DNA from: Xylophilus rhododendri
GTDB taxonomy: Bacteria; Pseudomonadota; Gammaproteobacteria; Burkholderiales; Burkholderiaceae_C
Length of the DNA: 64,000 nt
Direction of reading: 5' to 3'
Assembly (NCBI RefSeq): GCF_009906855.1
Contig: NZ_CP047650.1
Coordinates: 5,084,001 to 5,148,000 of the forward strand
Made by a program: the position numbers and the translations under genes. The notes under the pieces are model-generated. The model had not been told where the DNA came from, did no database searches, and saw only the letters and a program-made list of their open reading frames with translations. Of the stretch, positions 46,557-57,419 are shown one piece after another (positions within the stretch are counted from its first letter, which is position 1; each line of letters opens with the position of its first letter).

Positions 46557-47210
46557 TCAAGCGCCGACCATGGTGTGGGCCAGCCAGGGCTTGGTGGCCA
46601 GGCGTTGGGCTTCGAAGGCCTGGATCTTGTCCTTGTGGCGCAAGGTCAGGCCGATGTCGTCGAAGCCGTTGAGCAGGCAGTAGCGGCGGAAGGGCGCCAC
46701 GTCGAAGGGGATCTCCTCGCCCTGCGGCTTGACGATGACCTGGCGGTCCAGGTCCACCGTCAGCTGGTAGCCGGGGAAGGCGTTGACCTCGTCGAACAGG
46801 CCTGCGATGGTCGCCTCCGGCAGCACGATCGGCAGCAGGCCGTTCTTGAAGCTGTTGTTGAAGAAGATGTCGGCGAAGCTCGGCGCCAGGATGGCGCGGA
46901 AGCCGAACTGGTCCAGCGCCCAGGGCGCATGCTCGCGGCTGGAGCCGCAGCCGAAGTTCTTGCGCGCCAGCAGCACCGAGGCGCCGGCGTAGCGCGGCTG
47001 GTTCAGCACGAAGTCGGGATTGGGCTTGCGCGAGGCCGGGTCCTGGCCGGGCTCGCCGTGGTCCAGGTAGCGCCATTCGTCGAACAGGTTGACGCCGAAG
47101 CCGGTCTTGCGGATCGACTTCAGGAACTGCTTGGGGATGATCGCGTCGGTGTCGACGTTCTCGCGGTCCATCGGGGCCACCAGGCCCTTGTGCACGGTGA
47201 ATTTCTGCAT
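46557..47210 (-). CDS. leuD: 3-isopropylmalate dehydratase small subunit
   Basis: Swivelling domain subunit pairing with LeuC to isomerise 2- to 3-isopropylmalate. 217 residues; [16 protein letters not shown], and the substrate loop [15 protein letters not shown]. Begins 21 bases after leuC ends. Confidence 0.97.
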   Translation of the reverse strand: MQKFTVHKGLVAPMDRENVDTDAIIPKQFLKSIRKTGFGVNLFDEWRYLDHGEPGQDPASRKPNPDFVLNQPRYAGASVLLARKNFGCGSSREHAPWALDQFGFRAILAPSFADIFFNNSFKNGLLPIVLPEATIAGLFDEVNAFPGYQLTVDLDRQVIVKPQGEEIPFDVAPFRRYCLLNGFDDIGLTLRHKDKIQAFEAQRLATKPWLAHTMVGA

Positions 47211-47231
47211 GGTCGTTGCTCCCGGGCCGTA

Positions 47232-48653
47232 TCAGGCGAACTGGCGGATGTCGATGAAGTGGCCGTGCACCGCGGCGGCGGCGGCCATGGCGGGGCTGAC
47301 CAGGTGGGTGCGGCCACCCGCGCCCTGCCGGCCTTCGAAGTTGCGGTTGCTGGTGGAGGCGCAGCGCTCGCCCGGCTCCAGCCGGTCGGCGTTCATCGCC
47401 AGGCACATGGAGCAGCCGGGCTCGCGCCATTCGAAGCCGGCGGCGCGGAAGATCACGTCCAGCCCCTCGCGCTCGGCCTGTTCCTTCACCAGGCCGGAGC
47501 CCGGCACCACCATCGCCAGCTTGACGTTGCGCGCCACCTTCTGGCCGAGCTTCTTGACCACGGCGGCGGCCTCGCGCATGTCCTCGATACGGCTGTTGGT
47601 GCAGGAACCGATGAAGACCTTGTCGATCAGGATGTCGTTGATCGGCTTGCCCGGCTCCAGGCCCATGTACTTCAGCGCGCGTTCGATGGCGTCGCGCTTG
47701 TTGGCGTCCTTTTCCTTGTCGGGGTCGGGCACGCGGGCGTCGATGCCCAGCACCATCTCGGGCGAGGTGCCCCAGGTGACCTGCGGCACGATCTGGCTGG
47801 CGTCGATCTCGACCACGCGGTCGAACTGGGCGTCGGCATCGGAATGCAGGGTGTTCCAGTAGGCGACGGCCTGATCCCATTCCACGCCGGTGGGCGAGAG
47901 CGGCCGGCCCTTGACGTAGTCGATGGTCTTCTGGTCGACCGCCACCAGGCCGGCGCGGGCGCCGCCCTCGATGGCCATGTTGCAGACCGTCATGCGGCCT
48001 TCGATGCTGAGTGAGCGGATGGCCGAGCCGGCGAACTCGATGGTGTAGCCGGTGCCGCCAGCAGTCCCGATGCGGCCGATGATGGCCAGCACGATGTCCT
48101 TGGCGGTGCAGCCGCGCGGCAGGTTGCCTTCGACCTTGATCAGCAGGTTCTTGGCCTTCTTGGCCAGCAGGGTCTGGGTGGCCATCACGTGCTCGACCTC
48201 GCTGGTGCCGATGCCGTGCGCCAGCGCGCCGAAGGCGCCGTGGGTGGAGGTGTGGCTGTCGCCGCAGACCACGGTCATGCCGGGCAGGGTGGCCCCGCTT
48301 TCCGGGCCGATCACGTGCACGATGCCCTGGCGCTTGTGCATGAAGGGGAAGAAGGCGGCGGCGCCCAGGTCCTGCATGTTGTCGTTCAGCGTGGTGATCT
48401 GTTCCTTGCTGATCGGGTCGGTGATGCCGTCGTAGCCCATCTCCCAGCCGGTGGTAGGCGTGTTGTGGTCGGCGGTGGCGACGATGGAGCTGACGCGCCA
48501 GACCTTGCGGCCGGTCTGGCGCAGGCCCTCGAAGGCCTGCGGGCTGGTGACTTCGTGCACCAAGTGGCGGTCGATGTAGAGCACGGCGGTGCCGTCTTCT
48601 TCGGTGTGGACGACGTGTTCGTCCCAGATCTTGTCGTAGAGGGTGCGTCCCAT
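47232..48653 (-). CDS. leuC: 3-isopropylmalate dehydratase large subunit
   Basis: Iron-sulfur subunit of isopropylmalate isomerase. 473 residues from [11 protein letters not shown] at 48653; [28 protein letters not shown] and [10 protein letters not shown] supply the 4Fe-4S cysteines. The upstream LysR gene is on the same strand, 29 bases away, so LysR-leuC-leuD-leuB may be one transcript. Confidence 0.97.
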   Translation of the reverse strand: MGRTLYDKIWDEHVVHTEEDGTAVLYIDRHLVHEVTSPQAFEGLRQTGRKVWRVSSIVATADHNTPTTGWEMGYDGITDPISKEQITTLNDNMQDLGAAAFFPFMHKRQGIVHVIGPESGATLPGMTVVCGDSHTSTHGAFGALAHGIGTSEVEHVMATQTLLAKKAKNLLIKVEGNLPRGCTAKDIVLAIIGRIGTAGGTGYTIEFAGSAIRSLSIEGRMTVCNMAIEGGARAGLVAVDQKTIDYVKGRPLSPTGVEWDQAVAYWNTLHSDADAQFDRVVEIDASQIVPQVTWGTSPEMVLGIDARVPDPDKEKDANKRDAIERALKYMGLEPGKPINDILIDKVFIGSCTNSRIEDMREAAAVVKKLGQKVARNVKLAMVVPGSGLVKEQAEREGLDVIFRAAGFEWREPGCSMCLAMNADRLEPGERCASTSNRNFEGRQGAGGRTHLVSPAMAAAAAVHGHFIDIRQFA

Positions 48654-48682
48654 GGCGATCTTTCTGTCTTCGTGGTGGTGTG

Positions 48683-49627
48683 TCATGCGGCCGCGGCGAG
48701 GGCTGCGGCCGGCGTGGTGAGGTGTTCGACCAGCATGCGGGTGGCCGGCGGCAGGGCGGAGAAGTCGCGGGCGACCAGGCGCAGCTCGCGCCGCGCCCAT
48801 TCGTCCTGCAGGGCCACGGCCTTGACGGCGCCCACGCCGCCCATCAGGGCGAAGGCGCGGTCGGGCAGCACGCCGATGCCCAGGCCGTTGTCGATCATGC
48901 GGACCATGGCGTCCAGCCCGGTCACCTGGATGCGCTGGCGCAGGCTGCGGCCGGCGCGGGCGGCGGCGCGCTGCATCGCCAGACTGACGCTGCTGCCGGC
49001 ATGCAGGCCGACGATGTCGTAGTCGAGCGCCGCGTCGAAATGGCATTGGGCGAGGCTGGCCAGGCGGTGGCGCTGCGGCACGACCAGCACCAGGCGGTCT
49101 TCGCGGTAGGGCAGGCTCTGCAGCGGGCCGTCGCCGGTGTCGGCCACCGTGAAGTGGCACACACCCACGTCGGCCGCGCCCTCGCGCACCGCGCGGATCA
49201 CGGCGGTGCTCAGGTGTTCTTCGAGGTCGATCTTGACCTGGCCCTGCTGCGCGACGAAGGCGCCCAGGTCTTCCGGCAGGAACTGCACGATGGCCGAAAT
49301 GTTGGCGTGGATGCGGATGTGGCCGCGCACGCCGTCGGCGTATTCGCTGAGTTCGCCCTGCATCTTCTCCAGGCCAAAGAGCACCGAGCGCGCGTGGTGC
49401 AGCAGGTTCTCGCCGGCCGGCGTGAGGGTCACGCCGCGGCTGTGGCGATAGAGCAGGGGGGTGTTCACCGCGGCTTCGAGTTCGGCCAGCCGCTTGCTGA
49501 CGGCCGAGGCGGCGATGAACTCCCGCTCCGCCGCCCGTCCGATGCTGCCGAGTTCGCACACGGCCACGAAGAGCTGGAGGGAGGTGAGGTCGATTCGGCG
49601 GGTGAAGCTGCGCTCGGGATTTTTCAT
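48683..49627 (-). CDS. LysR family transcriptional regulator next to leuCDB
   Basis: A 314-residue LysR protein: N-terminal HTH ([19 protein letters not shown], then [13 protein letters not shown]), linker helix, and effector domain. It is immediately upstream of leuC on the same strand, so it may be cotranscribed with or regulate the leucine genes; the ligand is unknown. Confidence 0.88.
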   Translation of the reverse strand: MKNPERSFTRRIDLTSLQLFVAVCELGSIGRAAEREFIAASAVSKRLAELEAAVNTPLLYRHSRGVTLTPAGENLLHHARSVLFGLEKMQGELSEYADGVRGHIRIHANISAIVQFLPEDLGAFVAQQGQVKIDLEEHLSTAVIRAVREGAADVGVCHFTVADTGDGPLQSLPYREDRLVLVVPQRHRLASLAQCHFDAALDYDIVGLHAGSSVSLAMQRAAARAGRSLRQRIQVTGLDAMVRMIDNGLGIGVLPDRAFALMGGVGAVKAVALQDEWARRELRLVARDFSALPPATRMLVEHLTTPAAALAAAA

Positions 49628-49729
49628 CGTGACATCGCCTTATGCGATGAAGAACGAATTTTCCCTGATATTTCGGCGCGAGGCATCTCCATTGGCGATG
49701 ACTGCGCTCGTGGCGGGGCGATGGCGGGC

Positions 49730-49760
49730 GCAAAAAAAGGGGCGGTAGAAACCGCCCCTT
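49730..49760 (-). terminator. Intrinsic terminator of the grpE-dnaK-dnaJ unit
   Basis: On the minus strand a perfect ten-base stem, AAGGGGCGGT / ACCGCCCCTT with a four-base loop (49760-49737), runs into seven T residues. It starts five bases after the dnaJ stop. Confidence 0.92.
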
Positions 49761-49764
49761 GTTG

Positions 49765-50916
49765 TCAGCTGAAGAAGTTCTTCAGCTTGTCCGTCCAGCT
49801 CTCGCCCGAGGGCGAATGCTTGGCGCCGCCCTTGCGCAGCGAGTCGTCCAACTCGCGCAGCAGCTTGCGCTGGTGCTCGGTCAGCTTCACCGGCGTCTCC
49901 ACCACGATGTGGCAGTAGAGGTCGCCCGGATAGCTGGCGCGCACGCCCTTCACACCCTTGCCGCGCAGCCGGAACTGCTTGCCGGCCTGGGTGCCTTCGG
50001 GAATGTCGATCGCGGCCTTGCCGGCCAGGGTGGGCACCTCGATCTCGCCGCCGAGCGCGGCGGTGATGAAGCTCACCGGCACCTGGCAGTGCAGGTCATC
50101 GCCGTCGCGTTCGAAGATGTCGTGCTTCTTGACCCGGATCTCGATATAGAGATCGCCGGCCGGCCCGCCGTTGGTGCCCGGCTCGCCGTTGCCGACGCTG
50201 CGGATGCGCATGCCGTCGTCGATGCCGGCGGGGATCTTCACTTCCAGCGTCTTCTGCTTCTTGACCTGGCCCTTGCCATGACAGTTGGTGCAGGGCTCGG
50301 GCACGACCCGGCCGCTGCCGTGGCAGGTGGGGCAGGTCTGCTGCACGCTGAAGAAGCCCTGGCGCATCTGCACGCTGCCCTGGCCGTTGCAGGTGTGGCA
50401 GGTCTTGGCGCTGGTGCCCGGGCGGGCGCCCGAGCCGTGGCAGACCTCGCAGGCCTCCCAGCTGGGGATGCGAATCTGAGCTTCCTTGCCGCGCGCGGCC
50501 TCTTCCAGCGTGATTTCCATCGCGTAGCTGAGGTCGCCGCCGCGGTAGACCTGCCGGCCGCCACGGCCGGCGGCGGCGCCGCCGCGGCCCTGGCCGAACA
50601 TGTCGCCGAAGATGTCGCCGAAGGCTTCCGCGAAGCCGCCGAAGCCTTCCGCGCCCGCGCCGCCGGGGCCGCGCATGTTCGGGTCCACACCGGCATGGCC
50701 GTACTGGTCGTAGGCAGCACGCTTCTGGGCGTCCGAGAGCATCTCGTACGCCTCCTTGCATTCCTTGAACTTGTCTTCGGCGCCCTTGCCCGCATCGCCC
50801 TGGTTGCGGTCGGGGTGGTACTTCATCGCCAGCTTGCGATAAGCCTTCTTGATGTCCTCTTCCGAGGCGTTCTTGGCAACACCCAGGACTTCGTAGTAAT
50901 CGCGTTTGGTCGCCAT
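49765..50916 (-). CDS. dnaJ: Chaperone DnaJ
   Basis: Hsp40 co-chaperone that stimulates DnaK ATPase. 383 residues: J domain with KYHPDRNQG, Gly/Phe-rich linker, four zinc-finger repeats ([32 protein letters not shown]), and the C-terminal substrate domains. Last gene of grpE-dnaK-dnaJ; separated from dnaK by a strong hairpin. Confidence 0.98.
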   Translation of the reverse strand: MATKRDYYEVLGVAKNASEEDIKKAYRKLAMKYHPDRNQGDAGKGAEDKFKECKEAYEMLSDAQKRAAYDQYGHAGVDPNMRGPGGAGAEGFGGFAEAFGDIFGDMFGQGRGGAAAGRGGRQVYRGGDLSYAMEITLEEAARGKEAQIRIPSWEACEVCHGSGARPGTSAKTCHTCNGQGSVQMRQGFFSVQQTCPTCHGSGRVVPEPCTNCHGKGQVKKQKTLEVKIPAGIDDGMRIRSVGNGEPGTNGGPAGDLYIEIRVKKHDIFERDGDDLHCQVPVSFITAALGGEIEVPTLAGKAAIDIPEGTQAGKQFRLRGKGVKGVRASYPGDLYCHIVVETPVKLTEHQRKLLRELDDSLRKGGAKHSPSGESWTDKLKNFFS

Positions 50917-50954
50917 CAGCGTTCCATCGTTTCGTTTCTGGGCCCGAGAACGTC

Positions 50955-50996
50955 ATAAAGCCGACCGGCCCGAAGAATCCTCGGACCGGTCGGCTC
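50955..50996 (-). terminator. Hairpin between dnaK and dnaJ
   Basis: A perfect ten-base stem, AGCCGACCGG / CCGGTCGGCT (50959-50968 with 50986-50995), has an inner CCGA/TCGG pairing, and on the minus strand is followed by TTTAT. It could partly stop transcription so that less DnaJ than DnaK is made, or protect the dnaK message end. Confidence 0.6.
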
Positions 50997-51013
50997 AAGC
51001 CGTTCGGAAGCGA

Positions 51014-52954
<1,941 letters not shown>

Positions 52955-52996
52955 GTGAATTTCTCCTGAATCTAAAAAATCTGCTTGTCGTCGAGT

Positions 52997-53021
52997 TGTG
53001 GATAACTTTGCGCGATTCAAG
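52997..53021 (-). promoter_or_regulatory. Possible internal heat-shock promoter and DnaA 9-mer before dnaK
   Basis: In the 130-base grpE-dnaK gap the minus strand carries CTTGAAT (53021-53015), 13 bases, then CCACAACT, a weak sigma-32 match. Overlapping it is a perfect DnaA 9-mer, TTATCCACA (53005-52997). Both are single short matches and could be chance. Confidence 0.3.
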
Positions 53022-53084
53022 AGGCGGAACTCTCAGAAAAGCGGCCGTCCCTCGACGGCATCCGTGCCTGTGGCCTGGCGGGGC

Positions 53085-53636
53085 TTATTTGGGTGCGGCG
53101 ACCGTGACCAGCGCCGGGCGCAGCACGCGGTCGGCAATGGAGTAGCCCTTTTGCAGCACGGTGACCACGGTGTTGGCTTCCTGATCGGCGGGCACCATGC
53201 TGATGGCCTGGTGCTGGTGCGGATCGAACTTGGTGCCGGCGGCCGGCGCGATGGTCAGCACCTTGTTGCGCTCCAGCGCGGCGGTCAGCTGGCGCAGCGT
53301 GGCTTCGACGCCTTCGCGGAGCTGTTCCGGCGTGGCTTCCTTGACCGCCAGGGCGGCGTCGAGGCTGTCGACCACCGGCAGCATGCTGTCGGCGAAGCTC
53401 TCGATGCCGAACTTGCGGGCCTTGGAGATCTCGTCCTCGGCGCGGCGGCGGGCGTTCTCGGCCTCGGCCTTGGCGCGCAGGTACTGGTCGGCGAGTTCCG
53501 CGCTCTTGGCCTGCAGGGCGGCCAGTTCGTTCTGCGCGGTGGCCAGTGCATCGGCCGCGTGGGCGTGCAGGCCGGCTTCTAGCTCTTCGGGGCTCTGGGC
53601 CTCGGACGGGGCGGGGTTGGGGTTTTGTTCGCTCAT
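53085..53636 (-). CDS. grpE: Nucleotide exchange factor GrpE
   Basis: Releases ADP from DnaK. 183 residues from MSEQNPNP: acidic start, long paired helix ([19 protein letters not shown]), and the C-terminal beta domain with [11 protein letters not shown] and [19 protein letters not shown]. First gene of the chaperone operon, preceded by a candidate sigma-32 promoter. Confidence 0.96.
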   Translation of the reverse strand: MSEQNPNPAPSEAQSPEELEAGLHAHAADALATAQNELAALQAKSAELADQYLRAKAEAENARRRAEDEISKARKFGIESFADSMLPVVDSLDAALAVKEATPEQLREGVEATLRQLTAALERNKVLTIAPAAGTKFDPHQHQAISMVPADQEANTVVTVLQKGYSIADRVLRPALVTVAAPK

Positions 53637-53677
53637 CTTTTTCTGGAAAGGGCGGAATTGGAATGTCACGCGCGCTC

Positions 53678-53705
53678 ACTTTGGGATGGTGGGCAGGCTT
53701 TCAAG
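53678..53705 (-). promoter_or_regulatory. Candidate sigma-32 heat-shock promoter for grpE
   Basis: Minus strand: CTTGAAA (53705-53699), 13 bases, CCCAAAGT (53685-53678). The -35 matches sigma-32 consensus fully; the -10 (CCCCATNT) only partly. Position, about 40 bases before the grpE ATG, is right. No CIRCE element is seen. Confidence 0.55.
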
Positions 53706-53754
53706 AGGAAATCTGAAAAAGTTCCCTCGAAAGACCGCGGGCATGGAAGATGTA

Positions 53755-53782
53755 TGTGACGCTGCGATTTCGTGGCTATAAT
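53755..53782 (+). promoter_or_regulatory. Sigma-70 promoter of the rpsF operon
   Basis: TGTGAC (53755-53760), 16 bases, TATAAT (53777-53782, perfect -10). Gives a leader of about 90 bases before rpsF. Back-to-back with the grpE promoter. Confidence 0.75.
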
Positions 53783-53830
53783 CGTGGGCTTTGCCTTGTC
53801 GTACTGCTTTTTAGACGCGGCAGACGACTG

Positions 53831-53859
53831 TCACCCGGGCTGCTTTCAGGCTGCAGCCC
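53831..53859 (+). ncRNA. Possible S6:S18-binding leader hairpin
   Basis: In the rpsF leader a stem GGGCTGC / GCAGCCC (53837-53843 with 53853-53859) is preceded by CACCC. Many bacteria autoregulate rpsF-rpsR through a leader hairpin bound by the S6-S18 complex. I see the hairpin in the right place but cannot confirm the consensus bulge. Confidence 0.3.
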
Positions 53860-53877
53860 TATCCACAAGGAGAGTCT

Positions 53878-54318
53878 ATGCGTCATTACGAAATCGTCCT
53901 CTTGATCCACCCGGACCAGAGCGAACAAGTCCCGGCCATGCTGGAACGCTACAAGGGCATGATCACCGCTGGCGGTGGCAAGGTCCATCGCGTGGAAGAC
54001 TGGGGCCGCCGTCAACTGGCCTACCTGATCAACAAGCTGGCCAAGGCGCACTACCTGTGCATCAACATCGAAGCCGACCAGGCCGTGATGGCTGAACTGG
54101 AACACGCTTTCAAGTTCAACGATGCCGTGCTGCGCCACCTGACCGTGCTGCGCAAGAAGGCCGACACCGCGCCTTCCTCGATGATGAAGACCGTCGAGCG
54201 CGAAGAAGCCCGCAAGGCCCAGCAAGCCGAATTCGCCGCCTCCGGCGAACGCGGCGAGCGTGGTGACCGCGGCGATCGTCCGGAGCGCGCAGAGCGCCCG
54301 GAACGCACCGAGCGTTAA
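53878..54318 (+). CDS. rpsF: 30S ribosomal protein S6
   Basis: Small-subunit protein partnering S18. 146 residues: [18 protein letters not shown], then [12 protein letters not shown] and HLTVLRKK. Longer than core S6 because of a charged tail of Gly-Glu-Arg / Gly-Asp-Arg / Pro-Glu-Arg units. AAGGAGAG precedes the ATG. First of rpsF-priB-rpsR-rplI. Confidence 0.98.
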   Translation: MRHYEIVLLIHPDQSEQVPAMLERYKGMITAGGGKVHRVEDWGRRQLAYLINKLAKAHYLCINIEADQAVMAELEHAFKFNDAVLRHLTVLRKKADTAPSSMMKTVEREEARKAQQAEFAASGERGERGDRGDRPERAERPERTER

Positions 54319-54363
54319 GCCACTTTCGCGAGACTCGACGACATCGCAGCTTTTGAGGAGTCA

Positions 54364-54654
54364 GTGGACAACCACCTTGTGATTTCAGCCTGCATTTCCG
54401 AAGCCAAGCCATTGCGCTACACGCCCGCCGGGCTGCCCGCACTGGACATGCGCCTCGAACACACATCACGTACGACCGAATCCGGTCAGCAGCGCGAAGT
54501 GAGGTTGGATATCAAGGCCGTTGCCATCGGTGCCATCGCGGAGCGACTGGCCGGTCAGGAGATCGGCAGCCCCTGGCGGTTCACCGGTTTCCTGGCTTCT
54601 CCCCGCAGCGCGCGAACCGTCGTGTTCCACGTTCAGGATTTTCAACAGATTTAA
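54364..54654 (+). CDS. priB: Primosomal replication protein N
   Basis: Single-strand DNA-binding OB-fold protein that helps PriA reload DnaB at stalled forks. 96 residues, NHLVISACISEAKPLRYTP at the start and RTVVFHVQDFQ near the end. GTG start at 54364 with GAGGAG upstream. Its place between rpsF and rpsR is the classical one. Confidence 0.94.
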   Translation: MDNHLVISACISEAKPLRYTPAGLPALDMRLEHTSRTTESGQQREVRLDIKAVAIGAIAERLAGQEIGSPWRFTGFLASPRSARTVVFHVQDFQQI

Positions 54655-54669
54655 TTTCAGGAGTCCAAC

Positions 54670-54951
54670 ATGCCCGGACCGAAACGTTTCAACAAGGACA
54701 AGCGTCCTAAGCGCAACACCCAGTCGCTGCTGTTCCGCCGCAAGCGCTTCTGCCGCTTCACCGTCGCTGGCGTCGAAGAAATCGACTACAAGGACGTCGA
54801 CACCCTGCGCGACTTCATCGGCGAGAACGGCAAGATCGTGCCCGCACGCCTGACCGGCACCCGCGCCATCTACCAGCGTCAGCTCAACACCGCCATCAAG
54901 CGTGCCCGCTTCCTGGCCCTGGTCCCGTACAGCGACCAGCACAAGATCTAA
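54670..54951 (+). CDS. rpsR: 30S ribosomal protein S18
   Basis: 93 residues with S18 core [18 protein letters not shown] and the RNA-binding [19 protein letters not shown]. Starts 15 bases after priB, AGGAG upstream. Confidence 0.98.
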   Translation: MPGPKRFNKDKRPKRNTQSLLFRRKRFCRFTVAGVEEIDYKDVDTLRDFIGENGKIVPARLTGTRAIYQRQLNTAIKRARFLALVPYSDQHKI

Positions 54952-54963
54952 GGAGTCCCTGTC

Positions 54964-55416
54964 ATGCAAATCATCCTGCTCGACAAGGTCGTGAACCTCG
55001 GCGGCCTCGGCGACATCGTCAAGGTCAAGGACGGCTTCGCCCGCAACTTCCTGATCCCGACCGGCAAGGCACGCCGTGCCACGGCTTCGGCCAAGGCCGA
55101 ATTCGAAGCCAAGCGCGTCGAACTCGAAAAGGCTGCCGCCGCCAAGCTGGCGGAATCGCAAGCCCAGGGCGAGAAGCTCGCCGGCCGCACCGTCAAGCTG
55201 ACCCAGAAGGCCGGCGTCGACGGCCGCCTGTTCGGCTCCGTCACCAACCAGGACATCGCCGATGCCCTGGAAAAAGAAGGCTTCAAGGTCGCCAAGTCGC
55301 AGATCCGTCTGCCCAACGGCCCGGTCAAGACCGTGGGTGACAACACCGTCGCCGTGCAGCTGCACACCGACGTGGTCGTCGAGATCACCGTCACCGTCTA
55401 CGGCGAATCCGCTTAA
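54964..55416 (+). CDS. rplI: 50S ribosomal protein L9
   Basis: 150 residues: [28 protein letters not shown], a long connecting helix and the C-terminal RNA-binding domain ([17 protein letters not shown]). Followed by an intrinsic terminator. Confidence 0.98.
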   Translation: MQIILLDKVVNLGGLGDIVKVKDGFARNFLIPTGKARRATASAKAEFEAKRVELEKAAAAKLAESQAQGEKLAGRTVKLTQKAGVDGRLFGSVTNQDIADALEKEGFKVAKSQIRLPNGPVKTVGDNTVAVQLHTDVVVEITVTVYGESA

Positions 55417-55438
55417 TCGCGTTTCACCGTCAGATGAG

Positions 55439-55464
55439 AAGGCCGCCTCCGGGCGGCCTTTTTT
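55439..55464 (+). terminator. Intrinsic terminator after rplI
   Basis: Stem GGCCGCC / GGCGGCC around TCCG (55441-55458), followed by six T residues. Ends the rpsF operon before dnaB. Confidence 0.93.
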
Positions 55465-55593
55465 CATGGCGCGCGACCGAGGTGGCGTGGTTCATACATG
55501 ACCATCCACCGTCCGCACACAGGTCGTCCACACCTTATCCAGTGACGTGCTCCGGCCTGCGCCGTAGCATGCATGGTTGCCAACCGAAGATCC

Positions 55594-57012
55594 ATGTCCG
55601 CGATTCCAGCCCTGTCCACTTTCGATTCTTCCGCTACCGGCGATGCCGAAGTCGCCCGCCTGCGGGTGCCGCCGCACTCCATCGAGTCCGAGTCCAGCGT
55701 GCTGGGCGGGCTGCTGCTGGACAACGGCGCCTGGGACCGGGTGGGCGACCTGCTGCGGGACGTGGACTTCTACCGGCACGAGCACCGGCTGATCTTCACC
55801 GCCATCGCCAGCCTGGTGAACGCCTCCAAGCCCGCCGACGTGATCACCGTCTTCGAGCAGCTCCAGACCATCGGCAAGGGCGAGGAGGTGGGTGGCCTGA
55901 CCTACCTGAACGCGCTGGCGCAATACGTGCCGAGCGCGGCCAACATCCGCCGCTACGCGGAGATCGTGCGCGAGCGCGGCATCCTGCGAAAGCTGATCAG
56001 CGCCAGCGACGAAATCGCCACCCAGGCCTTCAACACGCAGGGCGTGCCGGTCGCCAAGATCCTGGACCAGGCCGAGCAGAAGATCTTCAAGATCGGCGAG
56101 GAAGGCTCGCGCATGAAGCAGGGTTTCCAGAGCATGGACACCCTGGTGGTCGATCTGCTGGACCGCGTCCAGGAGATGGCCGACAACGCCGCCGACGTGA
56201 CCGGCGTGCCCACCGGCTTCATCGACCTGGACCGTATGACCTCCGGCCTGCAGGCCGGCGACATGGTGGTGCTGGCGGCGCGCCCCTCCATGGGCAAGAC
56301 GGCCTTCGCGGTGAACATCGCCGAGCATGTGGCGCTCAACGAAGGCCTGCCGGTCGCGATCTTCTCGATGGAAATGGGCGCCGCCCAGCTGGCCGTGCGT
56401 ATCGTGGGCTCCATCGGTCGCATCGACCAGGGCCACCTGCGCACCGGCAAGCTCTCGGACGAGGAATGGCCGCGCCTGACCGAGGCCATCGAACGCCTGC
56501 GTACCATCTCCCTGCACATCGACGAAACCCCCGGCCTCACGCCCAGCGAACTGCGCGCCAACGCCCGGCGCCTGGCGCGCCAGTGCGGCAAGCTGGGCCT
56601 GATCGTGGTCGACTATTTGCAGCTGATGAGCGGCTCGAACGCATCCGGCTCCGACAACCGCGCCACCGAGCTGGGCGAGATCTCCCGGGGCCTGAAGATG
56701 CTGGCCAAGGAGCTGCAGTGTCCGGTGATCGCGCTGTCGCAGCTCAACCGCAGCGTGGAGCAGCGCACCGACAAGCGGCCGATGATGTCCGACCTGCGCG
56801 AGTCCGGCGCCATCGAGCAGGACGCGGACATCATCATGTTCATCTACCGCGACGACTACTACAACAAGGACAGCAAGGACCCCGGCATCGCCGAGGTCAT
56901 CATCGGCAAGCAGCGGAACGGCCCGACCGGCACGGTCAAGCTGGCCTTCCTGAAGCCTCTTACGCGTTTCGAAAGCCTCGCCAGCGGCGGCATAGGCGAA
57001 GACCAGTACTGA
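55594..57012 (+). CDS. dnaB: Replicative DNA helicase DnaB
   Basis: Hexameric 5'-3' helicase of the replication fork. 472 residues: N-terminal domain (VPPHSIESESSVLGGLLLD), Walker A AARPSMGKTAFA, FSMEMGAAQLAVRI, Walker B IVVDYLQLMS and ALSQLNRSVEQR. No intein. ATG at 55594 (MSAIPALS) is favoured over ATG at 55573. Has its own spacer after the rplI terminator. Confidence 0.97.
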   Translation: MSAIPALSTFDSSATGDAEVARLRVPPHSIESESSVLGGLLLDNGAWDRVGDLLRDVDFYRHEHRLIFTAIASLVNASKPADVITVFEQLQTIGKGEEVGGLTYLNALAQYVPSAANIRRYAEIVRERGILRKLISASDEIATQAFNTQGVPVAKILDQAEQKIFKIGEEGSRMKQGFQSMDTLVVDLLDRVQEMADNAADVTGVPTGFIDLDRMTSGLQAGDMVVLAARPSMGKTAFAVNIAEHVALNEGLPVAIFSMEMGAAQLAVRIVGSIGRIDQGHLRTGKLSDEEWPRLTEAIERLRTISLHIDETPGLTPSELRANARRLARQCGKLGLIVVDYLQLMSGSNASGSDNRATELGEISRGLKMLAKELQCPVIALSQLNRSVEQRTDKRPMMSDLRESGAIEQDADIIMFIYRDDYYNKDSKDPGIAEVIIGKQRNGPTGTVKLAFLKPLTRFESLASGGIGEDQY

Positions 57013-57027
57013 TGCGCCTTCCCGGCC

Positions 57028-57417
57028 TCAGTGCCGGGACACCCAAGTCAGCAGCCCGACCACCGCCAGCATCAGCACGCCGCAGACAGCCGTCAGCAGC
57101 TTGGCCCGCGCCCGCAGCGCGCCCAGCGTCTGCACCACCATCTCCTGCTGCTCGGCCAGCGATTCGAGCAGGGCGGCGGTCTCCCGCTGCTCCTTCTCCA
57201 GCACTTGAACCCGCTCGTGCAGGCCGCGAACCAGGGCGGCCATGGCCTTGGGGTCGCGTCCGTCCAGCGCCTCGGCCGCCACCTCCTGGCTGGCCGACGC
57301 TGGCTGCTGGCCCTTGCTGGAGCGGAACAGCTGCCGCGCCTGGCGCACCAGGCCGGGGGTGGACTTCAGCACGTCGTCCCAGGGCACCAGCTTCAGGGCG
57401 GTCAGCCAGACGGACAT
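57028..57417 (-). CDS. Coiled-coil membrane-anchored protein of unknown function
   Basis: 129 residues: a polar N-terminal half, a coiled coil (LHERVQVLEKEQRETAALLE and beyond, residues about 63-100), and one C-terminal membrane helix (LLTAVCGVLMLAVVGLLTW) ending SRH, a tail-anchored layout. The start is two bases after the phoH-like stop on the same strand, so they are cotranscribed. Convergent with dnaB. No family recognised. Confidence 0.75.
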   Translation of the reverse strand: MSVWLTALKLVPWDDVLKSTPGLVRQARQLFRSSKGQQPASASQEVAAEALDGRDPKAMAALVRGLHERVQVLEKEQRETAALLESLAEQQEMVVQTLGALRARAKLLTAVCGVLMLAVVGLLTWVSRH

Positions 57418-57419
57418 GC

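Noticed and set aside
53637..53700. CIRCE element for HrcA control of grpE
   Set aside because: No TTAGCACTC-N9-GAGTGCTAA or near match in the spacer; sigma-32 control fits better.
55490..55560. TTATCCAGT resembling a DnaA box upstream of dnaB
   Set aside because: Only seven of nine bases match, a single copy, and no AT-rich unwinding region or dnaA gene nearby; not an origin.
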